NCBI GenBank assembly: GCA_031262295.1
Contig: JAISIA010000074.1
Span: 1 to 47,004, forward strand
Reading direction: 5' to 3'
DNA: 47,004 nt
Source of the DNA: Bacteroidales bacterium
GTDB taxonomy: Bacteria > Bacteroidota > Bacteroidia > Bacteroidales > P3
Below, piece by piece: positions 1 through 8,060 of this stretch (position 1 is the stretch's first letter; each line of letters begins with the position of its first letter). A program made the position numbers and the translations under genes. Under the pieces are notes generated by a model. That model saw nothing but the letters and a program-made list of their open reading frames with translations, made no database searches and was not told the DNA's origin.

Positions 1-28
1 CCGAAACTCCCCAAATTGGAAAACGCCA

Positions 29-60
29 TTTGCATTTGTCAAAATAATTTTATATCTTTG
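29..60 (+). promoter_or_regulatory. Conserved promoter of element copy A
   Basis: TTTG (29-32), 20 bp spacer, TATCTTTG (53-60), matching the Bacteroidota primary-sigma consensus. The same layout with a 20-bp spacer recurs in copies B and C. It predicts an RNA starting near 67 and running rightward through the element. Confidence 0.7.
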
Positions 61-347
61 CCGAAACAAAGTTTCCTTTAAGGGCAATAAAGTCTTAATT
101 CTCCCAATACTTATTTTTAATTTTAATATCAAGATAATAGCTTAATTATTAGCTTATTATCTTTAAATAAATCTTCGTTTTAGAAAATTATTTCTTCGTT
201 TTAGCAAAATAAAACAGCGTTTTATTTAAATATTTCTTCGTTTTTTTCTGGAAAAATAAGGATTTTGTTTTAAAAATTAATTTTTTGGAAAATTATATTA
301 AAATTTGCTTGGATTATATTGATAATTAATGAATTAAAAAATTGAAA

Positions 348-380
348 TTCCGTTAGGAAAAATAAAGGTCGGCTGCCGAC
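348..380 (+). repeat. Hairpin unit inside copy A
   Basis: Constant part TTCCGTTAGGAAAAATAAAG followed by the stem GTCGG-CTG-CCGAC at 368-380. The triloop is CTG instead of the usual TTG, the only clear loop change seen. The element tail resumes directly after it. Confidence 0.7.
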
Positions 381-545
381 AAAAATTGAGTAAAATGTTA
401 AAAATTCTTGAATTTTTGTGTTTTTTTGAGGTCATAAATGTTAAAATTTGGGGGTTTTGAGGGAAAATTTTGTTAATTTTTTTTGAAAAAAATAACATTT
501 AAGCCTTTAATTTGTGGAAGAAGATTGTTAATTATTATATTTTTA

Positions 546-650
546 GGCAACCGAACCCGCAACGGGCATTTATTAGTCCTACGGAAGTCGGGTTATTGTT
601 TTATAAATCATCAATACGATAGGTGAGTAAAAGCTGCTTGGCAGTCACTT
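546..650. repeat. Hairpin units between copy A and the thioesterase gene
   Basis: A reverse-orientation unit has the stem CCCG-CAA-CGGG (556-566) followed by the constant part TCCTACGGAAGT (577-588). A second, degenerate hairpin CTGC-TTG-GCAG lies at 634-644. Outer arms AACCCG and CGGGTT around the first unit could also pair. The rest of 498-700 is AT-rich and shows nothing else recognisable. Confidence 0.6.
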
Positions 651-684
651 GGTATAAGGAAGGCAGTATTTTTCTAATGATATA

Positions 685-715
685 TTTGGGTTTATTATCT
701 TTTATTGTAATTTTG
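685..715 (+). promoter_or_regulatory. Promoter of the thioesterase gene
   Basis: TTTG (685-688), 19-bp spacer, TAATTTTG (708-715): a full match to the Bacteroidota consensus. The predicted start site is about 10 nt before the ATG at 733, so the leader is very short. Confidence 0.75.
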
Positions 716-732
716 CACCAAAGAAAACAAAG

Positions 733-1155
733 ATGGAAGAAAATAATATAAACTATCACAAAATACCAATTCAAATAAGGTTTAGCGATATGGACGCCTT
801 AGGACATGTTAATAATAGTTTCTATGCCCAATACTATGATGTGGGTAGAATAAATTATTTTGAAGATGTGTTGGGTGGAAAATTAAATTGGTCGGATGTA
901 ACATTGGTTATAGTACATATAGAGATTGATTTCATTCATCCAATATGTCAGGGTGACGAAGTCTATGTTCAATCCTCTTTCTTAAAATTTGGAGAAAAGA
1001 GTATGAAGATGTACCAGAGGATAGTTGATAAAAAAACAAATGAAATAAAGTCTAAATGCACCACAATCCTATCAGGCTTTAACAGAAAGAATAATTCTTC
1101 AGAAATTATTCCAGAAGAATTAAAGGAAAAGTTTATTTCCTATCAAGAAAAATAG
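733..1155 (+). CDS. Acyl-CoA thioesterase, 4HBT (hotdog) family
   Basis: A 140-residue single-domain hotdog protein, the usual length for the YbgC/FcbC-like thioesterases, which hydrolyse acyl-CoA thioesters in the cytoplasm. The signature near the N-terminus is RFSDMDALGHVNN: the Asp and the GHVNN turn are the family active-site region, followed by YAQYYDVGRINYF on the central helix. The strand IEIDFIHPICQGDEV is also typical. The substrate cannot be read from sequence. The start is fixed by a promoter ending at 715. It converges on the MutS-family gene with only 4 nt between the two stops and no terminator hairpin in the gap. Orthologs are often annotated only as thioesterase family proteins, so the biological role remains open. 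Confidence 0.85.
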   Translation: MEENNINYHKIPIQIRFSDMDALGHVNNSFYAQYYDVGRINYFEDVLGGKLNWSDVTLVIVHIEIDFIHPICQGDEVYVQSSFLKFGEKSMKMYQRIVDKKTNEIKSKCTTILSGFNRKNNSSEIIPEELKEKFISYQEK

Positions 1156-1159
1156 CTTA

Positions 1160-2572
1160 TTATTTTAGGTATTTAAGACTTTCTTTAATAAAATCCTTAT
1201 CTACATCCAATAGTTTAGCAATATTTATAGCCTCATTAGGAGCATTGTCTTCTATATCTTCAATTAATGAGTAGTCAATTCTTTTTTGTATTTCTTCTAA
1301 GTTGAGTTTTTCTTCTTCTATTTGTTTATATACAAATCCCTTTACTCTTAATCTATGACACAAAACCTCAATTTGATTATAGTGAGTTGTTATAACAGAA
1401 AACGATTTTCTATTTTTCATCGTTGATAAAAAACCATTGACCATAGCAACTCCTTCTTTTGGATTTGTTGTACGAGCAAGCTCATCAACTAATATAAGAT
1501 ATTTCTTATCGGTATTAGTTTTTTTAATAATATCATTAAGGATTATTATCTCTGAGGCAAAGGAAGAAAGTCCCTTATCTTCGTTTTGATTATCCCCTAT
1601 TGAATATAGAACTTGTTCAACAAGGGTTATTGAAGAGGTTTTTGCAGAAACAAAAAAGCCAAATTGAGCACAAAGTTGAGCCAAAAACAAAGATTTTAAT
1701 ACAATTGTCTTTCCTGCCATATTAGCTCCTCTTATTAAAGAAGGCATAAATGAAAGTTCTATATCAATCCTTTGAGAGGATTCTCCTTTTTCTTTTAACC
1801 TTTCTTCCAAAGGATAGTAGAATAAAGAGGAATATTCTATTTTATTCTCCTTATTTATTTGCGGAAGATTAAACTCTTTTTCCAAAGAAAAGACTGCAAG
1901 AGCAAAGAATTTATCTATTCTTGCCAAGGCATTCAAAGTAGAATTTAAGTAACCAATATTTTCATATAGCTCTTTAGATAATTTTTCTCGCACCTTATCT
2001 TCAATTAAAAGACAAGCGGAATATACCTTTGATGCCTCATCTTTTTCATCATCCTTGTTTAAGGTTTGTAATATCTTTCTTTTTTCTTCAAGTTCTTTTG
2101 AATATGCATCATATATATAGAACTGATTTAATCTTAAATGCTCAGGATCTAATATATCTATTATTGAATCTAAAGAAGGAATATTGAAATTCACATCTTC
2201 TAATATATTACTTTGAGAAGAATTGTCAAATAATAATGCCTTAATTTTTGAAGCACAAAGACAAAACTCCTTAATTAAAAATAGGGAAACATCATCCAAA
2301 GTGTTTTTGTTTTCAATTTCTCTTATCGTTCCTGAGACATCCTTTAATTGAGAAAGCAAATTGGAGATAGACTTATACTTATTTTCTTTTTGAGTTTTTT
2401 GAATATAGTTTTGACATTTTTCAATTAGCTTATAGCTTTCTATCAATAGGGTTTCATCACAACTAAAAGGAGTATTTAATAGTAGTTTTCTACCAATATC
2501 AGAGCGAATATCTATTGAAGAATATATTAAATTTAAACCTTTATTTGTTTTTATAGCATCCTTTAAAAGCAT
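1160..2572 (-). CDS. MutS-family ATPase, resembling lysine 5,6-aminomutase reactivase KamC
   Basis: A 470-residue protein with only the core and ATPase parts of MutS. It has no mismatch-recognition domain I and no C-terminal Smr nuclease. Residues 1-230 are helical, like the MutS lever/core. The Walker A is GANMAGKT at 282-289. GLSSFASEI near 334-342 matches the MutS signature loop, Walker B is LVDELARTTNPKEG at 361-374, and ITTHY follows. The length and the DELARTTNP motif resemble KamC, the ATPase linked to reactivation of B12-dependent lysine 5,6-aminomutase in lysine fermenters. No kam or other lysine-fermentation gene is visible here, so that assignment is inferred from motif likeness only. 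The safe call is a MutS-like ATPase. Confidence 0.7.
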   Translation of the reverse strand: MLLKDAIKTNKGLNLIYSSIDIRSDIGRKLLLNTPFSCDETLLIESYKLIEKCQNYIQKTQKENKYKSISNLLSQLKDVSGTIREIENKNTLDDVSLFLIKEFCLCASKIKALLFDNSSQSNILEDVNFNIPSLDSIIDILDPEHLRLNQFYIYDAYSKELEEKRKILQTLNKDDEKDEASKVYSACLLIEDKVREKLSKELYENIGYLNSTLNALARIDKFFALAVFSLEKEFNLPQINKENKIEYSSLFYYPLEERLKEKGESSQRIDIELSFMPSLIRGANMAGKTIVLKSLFLAQLCAQFGFFVSAKTSSITLVEQVLYSIGDNQNEDKGLSSFASEIIILNDIIKKTNTDKKYLILVDELARTTNPKEGVAMVNGFLSTMKNRKSFSVITTHYNQIEVLCHRLRVKGFVYKQIEEEKLNLEEIQKRIDYSLIEDIEDNAPNEAINIAKLLDVDKDFIKESLKYLK

Positions 2573-2677
2573 ATATTTTTATTATTTTTTTATAAAAAGC
2601 ATTAGTTGTTTTTCCAAGTATTTTTAGCAAAATTATATAAAAATATCTTGAAAGACTTTTTTTAATAATATTTTTTC

Positions 2678-2685
2678 TATCTTTG
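2678..2685 (+). promoter_or_regulatory. -7 promoter element of the L31 gene
   Basis: TATCTTTG at 2678-2685 with a poor -33 region. The predicted start near 2692 gives a leader of about 115 nt before the ATG at 2807, long compared with neighbouring genes. Confidence 0.6.
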
Positions 2686-2763
2686 CAAGCCAAAAATATA
2701 TGAAAAGTTTATTCTTTTTGAATAAAATTTTAATAAAATATAAGTAAAATAAAATTATAAATC

Positions 2764-2788
2764 CCGTTTGCAAACTTTGGGCAAACGG
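2764..2788 (+). promoter_or_regulatory. Leader hairpin upstream of the L31 gene
   Basis: Perfect 8-bp inverted repeat CCGTTTGC (2764-2771) / GCAAACGG (2781-2788) with a 9-nt loop, ending 18 nt before the start codon in an otherwise AT-rich leader. Its position suits translational or autogenous control. No terminator-like U-run follows it. The hairpin is seen; its role is inferred. Confidence 0.5.
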
Positions 2789-2806
2789 CTAAAATTAAAG
2801 ATAACA

Positions 2807-3067
2807 ATGAAAAAAAACATTCACCCTGCAAATTATCGTCTTTGTGCTTTCAAAGATATGTCTAATGAAGAAATATTTATCACTCGTTCTTGTGCAAATA
2901 CAAAGGATGAAATAGAGATTGAAGGTGTAAAATACCCTCTTATAAAGATGGAAATCTCTTCTTCTTCTCACCCTTTCTTCACAGGTAAGGTTAAATTAGT
3001 GGATACTGCTGGTAGAGTTGATAAGTTTATGAATAAATATAAGAATAGAAAAACAACTAATAAATAG
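2807..3067 (+). CDS. rpmE2: 50S ribosomal protein L31, type B
   Basis: An 86-residue protein starting [11 protein letters not shown]. It carries the L31 hallmarks [18 protein letters not shown] and the GRVDKF tail. The zinc-binding CxxC of type A L31 is absent, so this is the zinc-independent type B form (YkgM/YtiA group). An upstream in-frame TTG at 2768 would add 13 residues that run through the leader hairpin and do not match the family, so the ATG at 2807 is chosen. It is monocistronic: its own promoter lies at 2678 and a strong bidirectional terminator follows at 3102-3137, shared with the convergent rel gene. Confidence 0.93.
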   Translation: MKKNIHPANYRLCAFKDMSNEEIFITRSCANTKDEIEIEGVKYPLIKMEISSSSHPFFTGKVKLVDTAGRVDKFMNKYKNRKTTNK

Positions 3068-3101
3068 TTTATACTTTTAAAATTTTAAAGTATTTTGTTA
3101 T

Positions 3102-3137
3102 AAAAAAGACTTAATCCTTTTGGATTAAGTCTTTTTT
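3102..3137. terminator. Bidirectional intrinsic terminator between rpmE2 and rel
   Basis: A 16-bp stem (A-run plus GACTTAATCC at 3102-3117, complementary arm starting GGATTAAGTC at 3122), a TTTT loop, and T-runs on both strands. Confidence 0.9.
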
Positions 3138-3175
3138 TATTTTAATACTTATTTTGCAATAAATAAAACGAAGAT

Positions 3176-5419
3176 TTAGATTCTTTTTACGCTTTCTATA
3201 CCATCTATTTTCTTTATATTGCTTATAAGTTTTTCTAATTGCTTTGTGTCGTATATATAAACCATAATTGTGCCATTAAATAATCCTTCACTACTTTCCA
3301 TAGCAAGCCCCCTTATATTAATGTTCCATATCTCGGAAATAACACCTGTGAGTTCTTGTAATAGTCCTTTGCGATCCAATCCTTGAACACTTATCCCCGC
3401 TAAGAAGGTTAGCTTTTCGTTTTCCCTCCATTTAGCCTTAACTATCCTATTTCCATATATTGACATCTCATCAATTGCCTTTGAACAATTCGTTCTATGA
3501 ACAATTATTGAGTTATTCTCAATCAGACCAACAATATCGTCACCCGGAACAGGATTACAACAGGAAGCAGTTACATATTTTATATTATCAAGATCTCCTT
3601 TTATCAATACATTTTCAGGATTGTTGGCAATTTGTTGATGAATTTCTTCTTTTAGGGTATTGTTTTTGTTTTTGCTTTTATCGTTTTTTAGATTAAAAGG
3701 TATTTTTAAAAACATCCAAGAGTAGTTTTTTCCTCTTTTTTTCTTGTTAAAACATAATCTAATATTTTCTTCTCCAATTTCCTTTTGAGATATTTTATAG
3801 AAAAAATCAATCTTATTTGAAATCATTTCAGCCTTCATCAACCTATCAACGTTAGTATCGTTGCTCTCTATTGAGAGTTTCTTAAACAAATCCCTTAATT
3901 TATTTTCTCCATCTTCATAGAATGTTTTCTTATATTTTCTAACGCAGGTCTTAATTGTTTGTACTGCTATTAGGGTTTTAACAAAGGATAGATATTCTTC
4001 TTTTGGATAGGCATTATTTGAGCTAATAATCTCCACTTGATCGTAGGGTGAGAGTTTGTAATCAATGGGTACGAGCTTATAATTTATCTTTGCACCAATA
4101 CATTTTATGCCTAAATCGGTATGAACAGTGAAGGCAAAGTCCAAAACGCTTGATCCCTTAGGAAGAATTATTTCTTTGCCCTTAGGGGTGTAGGTTTTTA
4201 TTTCATCGGTAAAAAGATTTAGCTTAAAATCATTTATAAAATCAACTGCATTATCGCCTCTATTGTCCAACAATTCCCTAATTCTGGTTAGCCAAATATC
4301 AAGATTTGCATCCACCTTACCTTCTTCAACCTCCTTATATTTATAATGTGCCGCAAGACCTGTTTCTGCAATATCATCCATTCTTTTACTGCGAATTTGA
4401 ACCTCTACATTCCTTCCATTAGGTGCTACAAAGGTATCATGCAATGCTTCATATCCATTAGCCTTTGGCGTTTCTAACCAATCTCTTTTACGATCTTTTG
4501 CTGTCTTAGGATATTCTGTCTTAATTATATTATAGACATCTTCACACGCCTGTATTTCTTTTTCTCTTGGAACATCCAATACTATTCTTATTGCAAAAAT
4601 ATCATAGATCTGTTTAAAGGAAACACCTTTCTTTTTCATCTTTCCCAATATGGATGTTATGGTTTTTATCCTTTCTGAGCAGGTGAATTTATAGCCTTCT
4701 AAGGTTAATTTTTCTTTAATTGGCTCTGTGAATTTATCAACAAACTCTTGCCTTTCTTTTTCTGTATTTTTTAATTCCTTTAATATTTTATTGTAGTCTT
4801 TCGTGTCAAAATATTTTGTACATAAGTCTTCCAATTCGCTCTTAATTTTGTATAATCCCAAGCGATGAGATAAGGGAACGTATATGGTTTGTGTTTCAGA
4901 TGCAATCTTATATCGTTTTGTATCAGGCATAGAATCCAGAGTTCGCATATTGTGAAGCCTATCACAGAGTTTTAAAAGGATGACTCTTATGTCGTCACCC
5001 ATTGATATTATAAGTTTTTTGAAGTTTTCTGCTTGAAGAGATTTTGTTTTATCATCAAAAATATCATCAATCTTTGTTAGTCCATCTATGATATTTGCAA
5101 CCTTATCGCCGAAAATGTTTTTTATATCTTCTAATGTGTATTCTGTATCTTCAACAACATCATGCAAAAGGGCACAAACAATTGAGGTTGCACCTAATTC
5201 CAAATCCTCAACAGCGATACGTGATACTTCAAGTGGGTGATATATGTATGGCTCGCCAGTTTTTCTTCTTACTCCCTTATGTGCATTGTTGGCAACAACA
5301 AAAGCCTTCCTTACCTCAGTTTTTTCCTGACGTGTTGCCTTGTTTTTTATCAACTTTAAGAGGTATTTATAACGAGAAAGTATTTCTTTTTTCTCTAATT
5401 CTTCATCTACTATATACAT
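3176..5419 (-). CDS. rel: Bifunctional (p)ppGpp synthetase/hydrolase (Rel/SpoT family)
   Basis: A 747-residue cytoplasmic enzyme with the full Rel/SpoT order. The HD hydrolase domain has H61 and ALLHDVVED at 83-91. The synthetase domain carries TPKANGYEALH and EVQIRS. A TGS domain follows (YTPKGKEIILPKGSSVLDFAF), then a C-terminal ACT domain starting around residue 670 (GISVQGLDRKGLLQELTGVI). The synthetase motif reads RKRD, the basic RxKD-like form found in bifunctional enzymes rather than the acidic ExDD of synthetase-only RelA. With an intact HD motif, this predicts both synthesis and hydrolysis of the alarmone. It lies 62 nt downstream of tadA on the same strand with no promoter of its own visible, so the two may be co-transcribed. 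It converges on rpmE2 across a shared terminator. Confidence 0.95.
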   Translation of the reverse strand: MYIVDEELEKKEILSRYKYLLKLIKNKATRQEKTEVRKAFVVANNAHKGVRRKTGEPYIYHPLEVSRIAVEDLELGATSIVCALLHDVVEDTEYTLEDIKNIFGDKVANIIDGLTKIDDIFDDKTKSLQAENFKKLIISMGDDIRVILLKLCDRLHNMRTLDSMPDTKRYKIASETQTIYVPLSHRLGLYKIKSELEDLCTKYFDTKDYNKILKELKNTEKERQEFVDKFTEPIKEKLTLEGYKFTCSERIKTITSILGKMKKKGVSFKQIYDIFAIRIVLDVPREKEIQACEDVYNIIKTEYPKTAKDRKRDWLETPKANGYEALHDTFVAPNGRNVEVQIRSKRMDDIAETGLAAHYKYKEVEEGKVDANLDIWLTRIRELLDNRGDNAVDFINDFKLNLFTDEIKTYTPKGKEIILPKGSSVLDFAFTVHTDLGIKCIGAKINYKLVPIDYKLSPYDQVEIISSNNAYPKEEYLSFVKTLIAVQTIKTCVRKYKKTFYEDGENKLRDLFKKLSIESNDTNVDRLMKAEMISNKIDFFYKISQKEIGEENIRLCFNKKKRGKNYSWMFLKIPFNLKNDKSKNKNNTLKEEIHQQIANNPENVLIKGDLDNIKYVTASCCNPVPGDDIVGLIENNSIIVHRTNCSKAIDEMSIYGNRIVKAKWRENEKLTFLAGISVQGLDRKGLLQELTGVISEIWNINIRGLAMESSEGLFNGTIMVYIYDTKQLEKLISNIKKIDGIESVKRI

Positions 5420-5481
5420 AATTATCTACTTTCTTTGCCTTTTTCTATATTTCTATACTAATAATCCTATTTTTTTCTTTT

Positions 5482-5934
5482 CTACTTCCTCTTTTTAGAA
5501 AAATATGTCTTTAATATCTCCGAACATTCCTTCTCCATAATGCCACCAACAACAATTGTCTTGGGATGATATGGATTAATTCCATAAGAGGATGCTCCTT
5601 TTTTTTCATCCTTTGCTCCAAATACAACCCTACCTATTTGTGTCCAATAACAAGCTCCTGCACACATAAGACAGGGTTCTAATGTTACGTACAAAGTACA
5701 ATCATTTAGATATTTTCCTCCTAATGCCAAAGCTGCACTTGTGAAGGCTTGCATCTCTGCATGTGCTGTAAAATCATTTAATTTTGAAGATAAATTATAT
5801 GCCTTTCCAACAATTTTATCCTTGCAAACAATAATACATCCAACAGGGACCTCATCTTCACTAAATGCTATTTTCGCTTGCTTTAATGCCTCATTCATAT
5901 AATAGGCATCATCTCTAATTAAAACATTTTCCAT
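5482..5934 (-). CDS. tadA: tRNA-specific adenosine deaminase TadA
   Basis: A 150-residue deaminase that converts A34 to inosine in the tRNA anticodon. The zinc and catalytic motifs are intact: HAE at 58-60 and PCLMC at 87-91. The family C-terminal part is also present (GAKDEKKGASSYG). An earlier ATG at 5952 adds MLHSFF, but a TAATTTTG -7 element at 5957-5950 places the transcript start near 5943, after that ATG, so the internal ATG at 5934 is preferred. It leads a probable two-gene unit with rel. The length is normal for bacterial TadA. Confidence 0.93.
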   Translation of the reverse strand: MENVLIRDDAYYMNEALKQAKIAFSEDEVPVGCIIVCKDKIVGKAYNLSSKLNDFTAHAEMQAFTSAALALGGKYLNDCTLYVTLEPCLMCAGACYWTQIGRVVFGAKDEKKGASSYGINPYHPKTIVVGGIMEKECSEILKTYFSKKRK

Positions 5935-5949
5935 AAAAAAACTATGCAA

Positions 5950-5957
5950 CAAAATTA
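5950..5957 (-). promoter_or_regulatory. tadA: -7 promoter element of tadA
   Basis: TAATTTTG on the minus strand. No good -33 TTTG is present. The predicted start near 5943 lies between the two candidate ATGs and decides the start codon. Confidence 0.5.
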
Positions 5958-6096
5958 CAAAAACATATTGGATTTATATTTTTTATGGAAAATTCTCTTA
6001 AAGAATAAAAACATTTTTTCATTAAAAAGGTAATTGCTCTTTTGGTATTATTAGTTAAAAAAAATTAATTTTGCTTTCTAATTTTATACTTTGTTT

Positions 6097-6660
6097 ATGT
6101 TCGTAGTAGGAAAATGTATAGTAAGTGAAGATATTAAAGATATTAAATTTTGTTGTGACATACCAAAATGTAAAGGTTCTTGTTGCATAGAGGGAGATTG
6201 TGGAGCACCATTAAAGAAACAAGAAATTAAAACAATAGAAGAAATTCTACCAATTATTAAGCCATATATAAAAAAAGAAAGTTGGGATATTATAGAACAA
6301 AGAGGTTTCTTTGAAAAATTTCCTTCGCAAGATATTGCAACAAGTATAATTAATGGTAAAGATTGCGTTTTTCTTTTCTATGATGAGAAAAAAATTGCAA
6401 AATGTGCAATAGAAAAAGCTTTTGAAGAAGGAAAAATACCTTTTAAAAAGCCAATTTCTTGTCATCTATACCCATTAAGGGTTCAAGATTATGGCGAATT
6501 TCTTGCCATAAATTATCATAAGTGGAGTGTATGTAAGGATGCACTTGTAAAAGGTAAGAAAGAGGATAAGGCATTATACAAAATATTGGAAGAACCTCTT
6601 AAAAGAGCCTTTGGAAAAAAGTGGTATGAGGAATTAGTTTTGCAAATTGAAAGCAAATAA
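6097..6660 (+). CDS. DUF3109 family protein
   Basis: A 187-residue cysteine-rich cytoplasmic protein. Its start, MFVVGKCIVSEDI followed by CCDIPKCKGSCCIEGDCGAPL, matches the N-terminus of DUF3109 proteins, which are widespread in Bacteroidota. The closely spaced cysteines (CxxxxxCxxxCC), a second group around KCAIEKAF and ISCHLYPLR, and a final VCKD suggest a metal or Fe-S site like that of the YkgJ group. The function is unknown. A TTG at 6091 could extend it by two residues; the ATG at 6097 fits the family. It is 67 nt upstream of the phosphofructokinase gene, which has its own promoter directly after this stop. Confidence 0.8.
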   Translation: MFVVGKCIVSEDIKDIKFCCDIPKCKGSCCIEGDCGAPLKKQEIKTIEEILPIIKPYIKKESWDIIEQRGFFEKFPSQDIATSIINGKDCVFLFYDEKKIAKCAIEKAFEEGKIPFKKPISCHLYPLRVQDYGEFLAINYHKWSVCKDALVKGKKEDKALYKILEEPLKRAFGKKWYEELVLQIESK

Positions 6661-6661
6661 G

Positions 6662-6692
6662 TTGGTAGGTTGAATCTCTTTTTATACTTTTG
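6662..6692 (+). promoter_or_regulatory. Promoter of the phosphofructokinase gene
   Basis: TTGG (6662-6665), 19-bp spacer, TACTTTTG (6685-6692). It lies directly after the DUF3109 stop. Predicted leader of about 29 nt. Confidence 0.65.
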
Positions 6693-6727
6693 CACACTGA
6701 ATTAAGTTTTTTAGAAAATAAAATATT

Positions 6728-7957
6728 ATGATACGTAACAAACCTTTTGAAGGAAAAGTATTGGCTATACTATCCGGTGGTGGGGATACTCCTGCTATAA
6801 ATTCAAGTATTGAATCAGTAAGAAATAGGGCATCAATTTTAGGCTTTAAAGTCTATGGGATACGCCAAGGTTGGAAAGGATTATTGGGAGATGGCGATGT
6901 TGTCAATCTAACAAATCAACCATATAATGGTTATTATGGAGGAACTGCTATACGTTCTTCAAGAACCAATCCTTTCCCAACAAAGAATAATCCTGAGGAT
7001 AGGACAGGACAGATTATGCAAAACCTAAAAAGGTATAAGATAGACATACTTGTAACTATTGGAGGTGACGATACAAATGGTGCAGCTAAACGTCTATTTG
7101 AACAAGAAGGCGTTCCCGTTATAGGTTTTCCAAAAACCATAGATAATGATTTAAGGACTCAGAGTATTCATTCCTATCAAGGAAAGGATATAGAGGCTGT
7201 TATATGCCCGGGTTATGCCTCAGCTGCAAACGGAATTGCAAACTTCACATCAATAATTAAAACAAATATAGAAAGCCATTCAAGGATAATGGTGATGGAA
7301 GTTATGGGAAGAGACGCCGGATGGCTTACAGGTAGTGCATCATTTGGAGGATCTAAGATGTCTCTTGTGCCAGAATGTGAGATGACAAAGCAGAGAAAGG
7401 ATAGGTTTTTTGACTTAGTGTATGAGAGATATAAGGAGGAAGGAAGTCTAATAATTGCAGTGTCAGAAGGAGTACGCTGGTATAATGATAAAACAGGAGA
7501 ATTGGAAGTTGTCTATGCTTCAAATGAATTGGATGAATATGGACATGCTCTCTTGGGAGGCGTAAGTGGAAGGATTGCATCAGAGATAACATCCAAGTTA
7601 AAGATACAAGCAAGGACACAAATTACAGGATACTACCCAAGAGGTGGTCGTTGTTGTGAATTTGATCGCCGTTTAACATCCGCTCTTTCAGACAAAGTGA
7701 TGGATCTAATCCTTAGAGAAGATTATGGAAATATGCCTGTGTTAAGCAAAGTCGTTTCTTTTGATGAGGTAGAAGAATATAATTGTGGTCAAATTGATAT
7801 GTCTTCAATAGGTAATAAGCCACTTCCTTTGGAATATTTCAACGAAAAGAGCTTTACTTTTAGCGATTCATATAAGGATTTTTTAACAAAAATTATTGGA
7901 AAAAGAGAAATTCCTCAATTTAATACAAAATTCCCAAAAATTTACCCAGCAGAGTAG
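6728..7957 (+). CDS. pfkA: 6-phosphofructokinase, predicted diphosphate-dependent
   Basis: A 409-residue PFK-superfamily enzyme that phosphorylates fructose 6-phosphate to the 1,6-bisphosphate. The N-terminal loop is LSGGGDTPAINSS. The phosphoryl-donor loop is GGDDTNG at 112-118 and the catalytic loop is PKTIDND at 135-141; the MGRDAGWL motif is also present. ATP-dependent bacterial PFKs have Gly at the second variable position of GGDG and Gly in PGTIDND. Asp in GGDD together with Lys in PKTIDND is the combination that predicts PPi as donor. At 409 residues it is longer than the classic 320-residue ATP enzyme. The stop codon is followed within 1 nt by a repeat hairpin, then by an intrinsic terminator at 8061-8100. 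Confidence 0.9.
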   Translation: MIRNKPFEGKVLAILSGGGDTPAINSSIESVRNRASILGFKVYGIRQGWKGLLGDGDVVNLTNQPYNGYYGGTAIRSSRTNPFPTKNNPEDRTGQIMQNLKRYKIDILVTIGGDDTNGAAKRLFEQEGVPVIGFPKTIDNDLRTQSIHSYQGKDIEAVICPGYASAANGIANFTSIIKTNIESHSRIMVMEVMGRDAGWLTGSASFGGSKMSLVPECEMTKQRKDRFFDLVYERYKEEGSLIIAVSEGVRWYNDKTGELEVVYASNELDEYGHALLGGVSGRIASEITSKLKIQARTQITGYYPRGGRCCEFDRRLTSALSDKVMDLILREDYGNMPVLSKVVSFDEVEEYNCGQIDMSSIGNKPLPLEYFNEKSFTFSDSYKDFLTKIIGKREIPQFNTKFPKIYPAE

Positions 7958-7958
7958 G

Positions 7959-8031
7959 GTCGGCAAGCCACCAAGTGGCATTTATTTGTCCTAACGACCG
8001 CCAAGCGGCTTTTAATTGTCCTAACGGAAGT
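7959..8031 (-). repeat. Hairpin units abutting the pfkA stop codon
   Basis: One nt after the TAG comes GTCGGCAAG, then the stem GCCAC-CAA-GTGGC (7967-7979), TTTATTTGTCCTAACG, a second stem CCGC-CAA-GCGG (7998-8008), and the constant part GTCCTAACGGAAGT ending at 8031. The two stems differ while the CAA loop is constant. Confidence 0.8.
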
Positions 8032-8060
8032 ATGGGTTTATAGTTATACATTTATAATTT

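Larger units (their letters stand above)
1..497 (+). repeat. 721-bp intergenic element, copy A (left-truncated by window edge)
   Basis: Non-coding, with no credible ORF. It aligns from its first base with copies B (8181-8901, inverted) and C (15291-16011). Shared blocks in order are: the promoter at 29-60; a segment beginning AAACAAAGTTTCCTTTAAGGG; AT modules with AAAACAGCGTTTTATTT; the block TATATTGATAATTAAT; and a tail with ATGTTAAA sites at 395-402 and 438-445. Unlike B and C, a GC-rich hairpin unit (348-380) sits inside its tail, which looks like a later insertion. The part upstream of the promoter lies outside the window. The function is unknown. Confidence 0.75.

Noticed and set aside
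1..497. Element as a replication origin because of iteron-like sites and AT-richness
   Set aside because: At least four copies occur within 47 kb, and no DnaA boxes or origin-linked genes were seen.
498..732. tRNA or small structured RNA because of several GC-rich hairpins
   Set aside because: The hairpins match the dispersed repeat units and no cloverleaf or anticodon arm can be drawn.
2768..2806. TTG start for L31 adding 13 residues
   Set aside because: The extension is read from the leader hairpin and does not match L31 proteins, which start at MKxNIHP.
5095..5421. A 108-residue plus-strand reading frame opposite the rel gene
   Set aside because: It lies fully opposite the well-supported HD domain of Rel and shows no protein-like pattern; similar antisense frames opposite other genes were also dropped.
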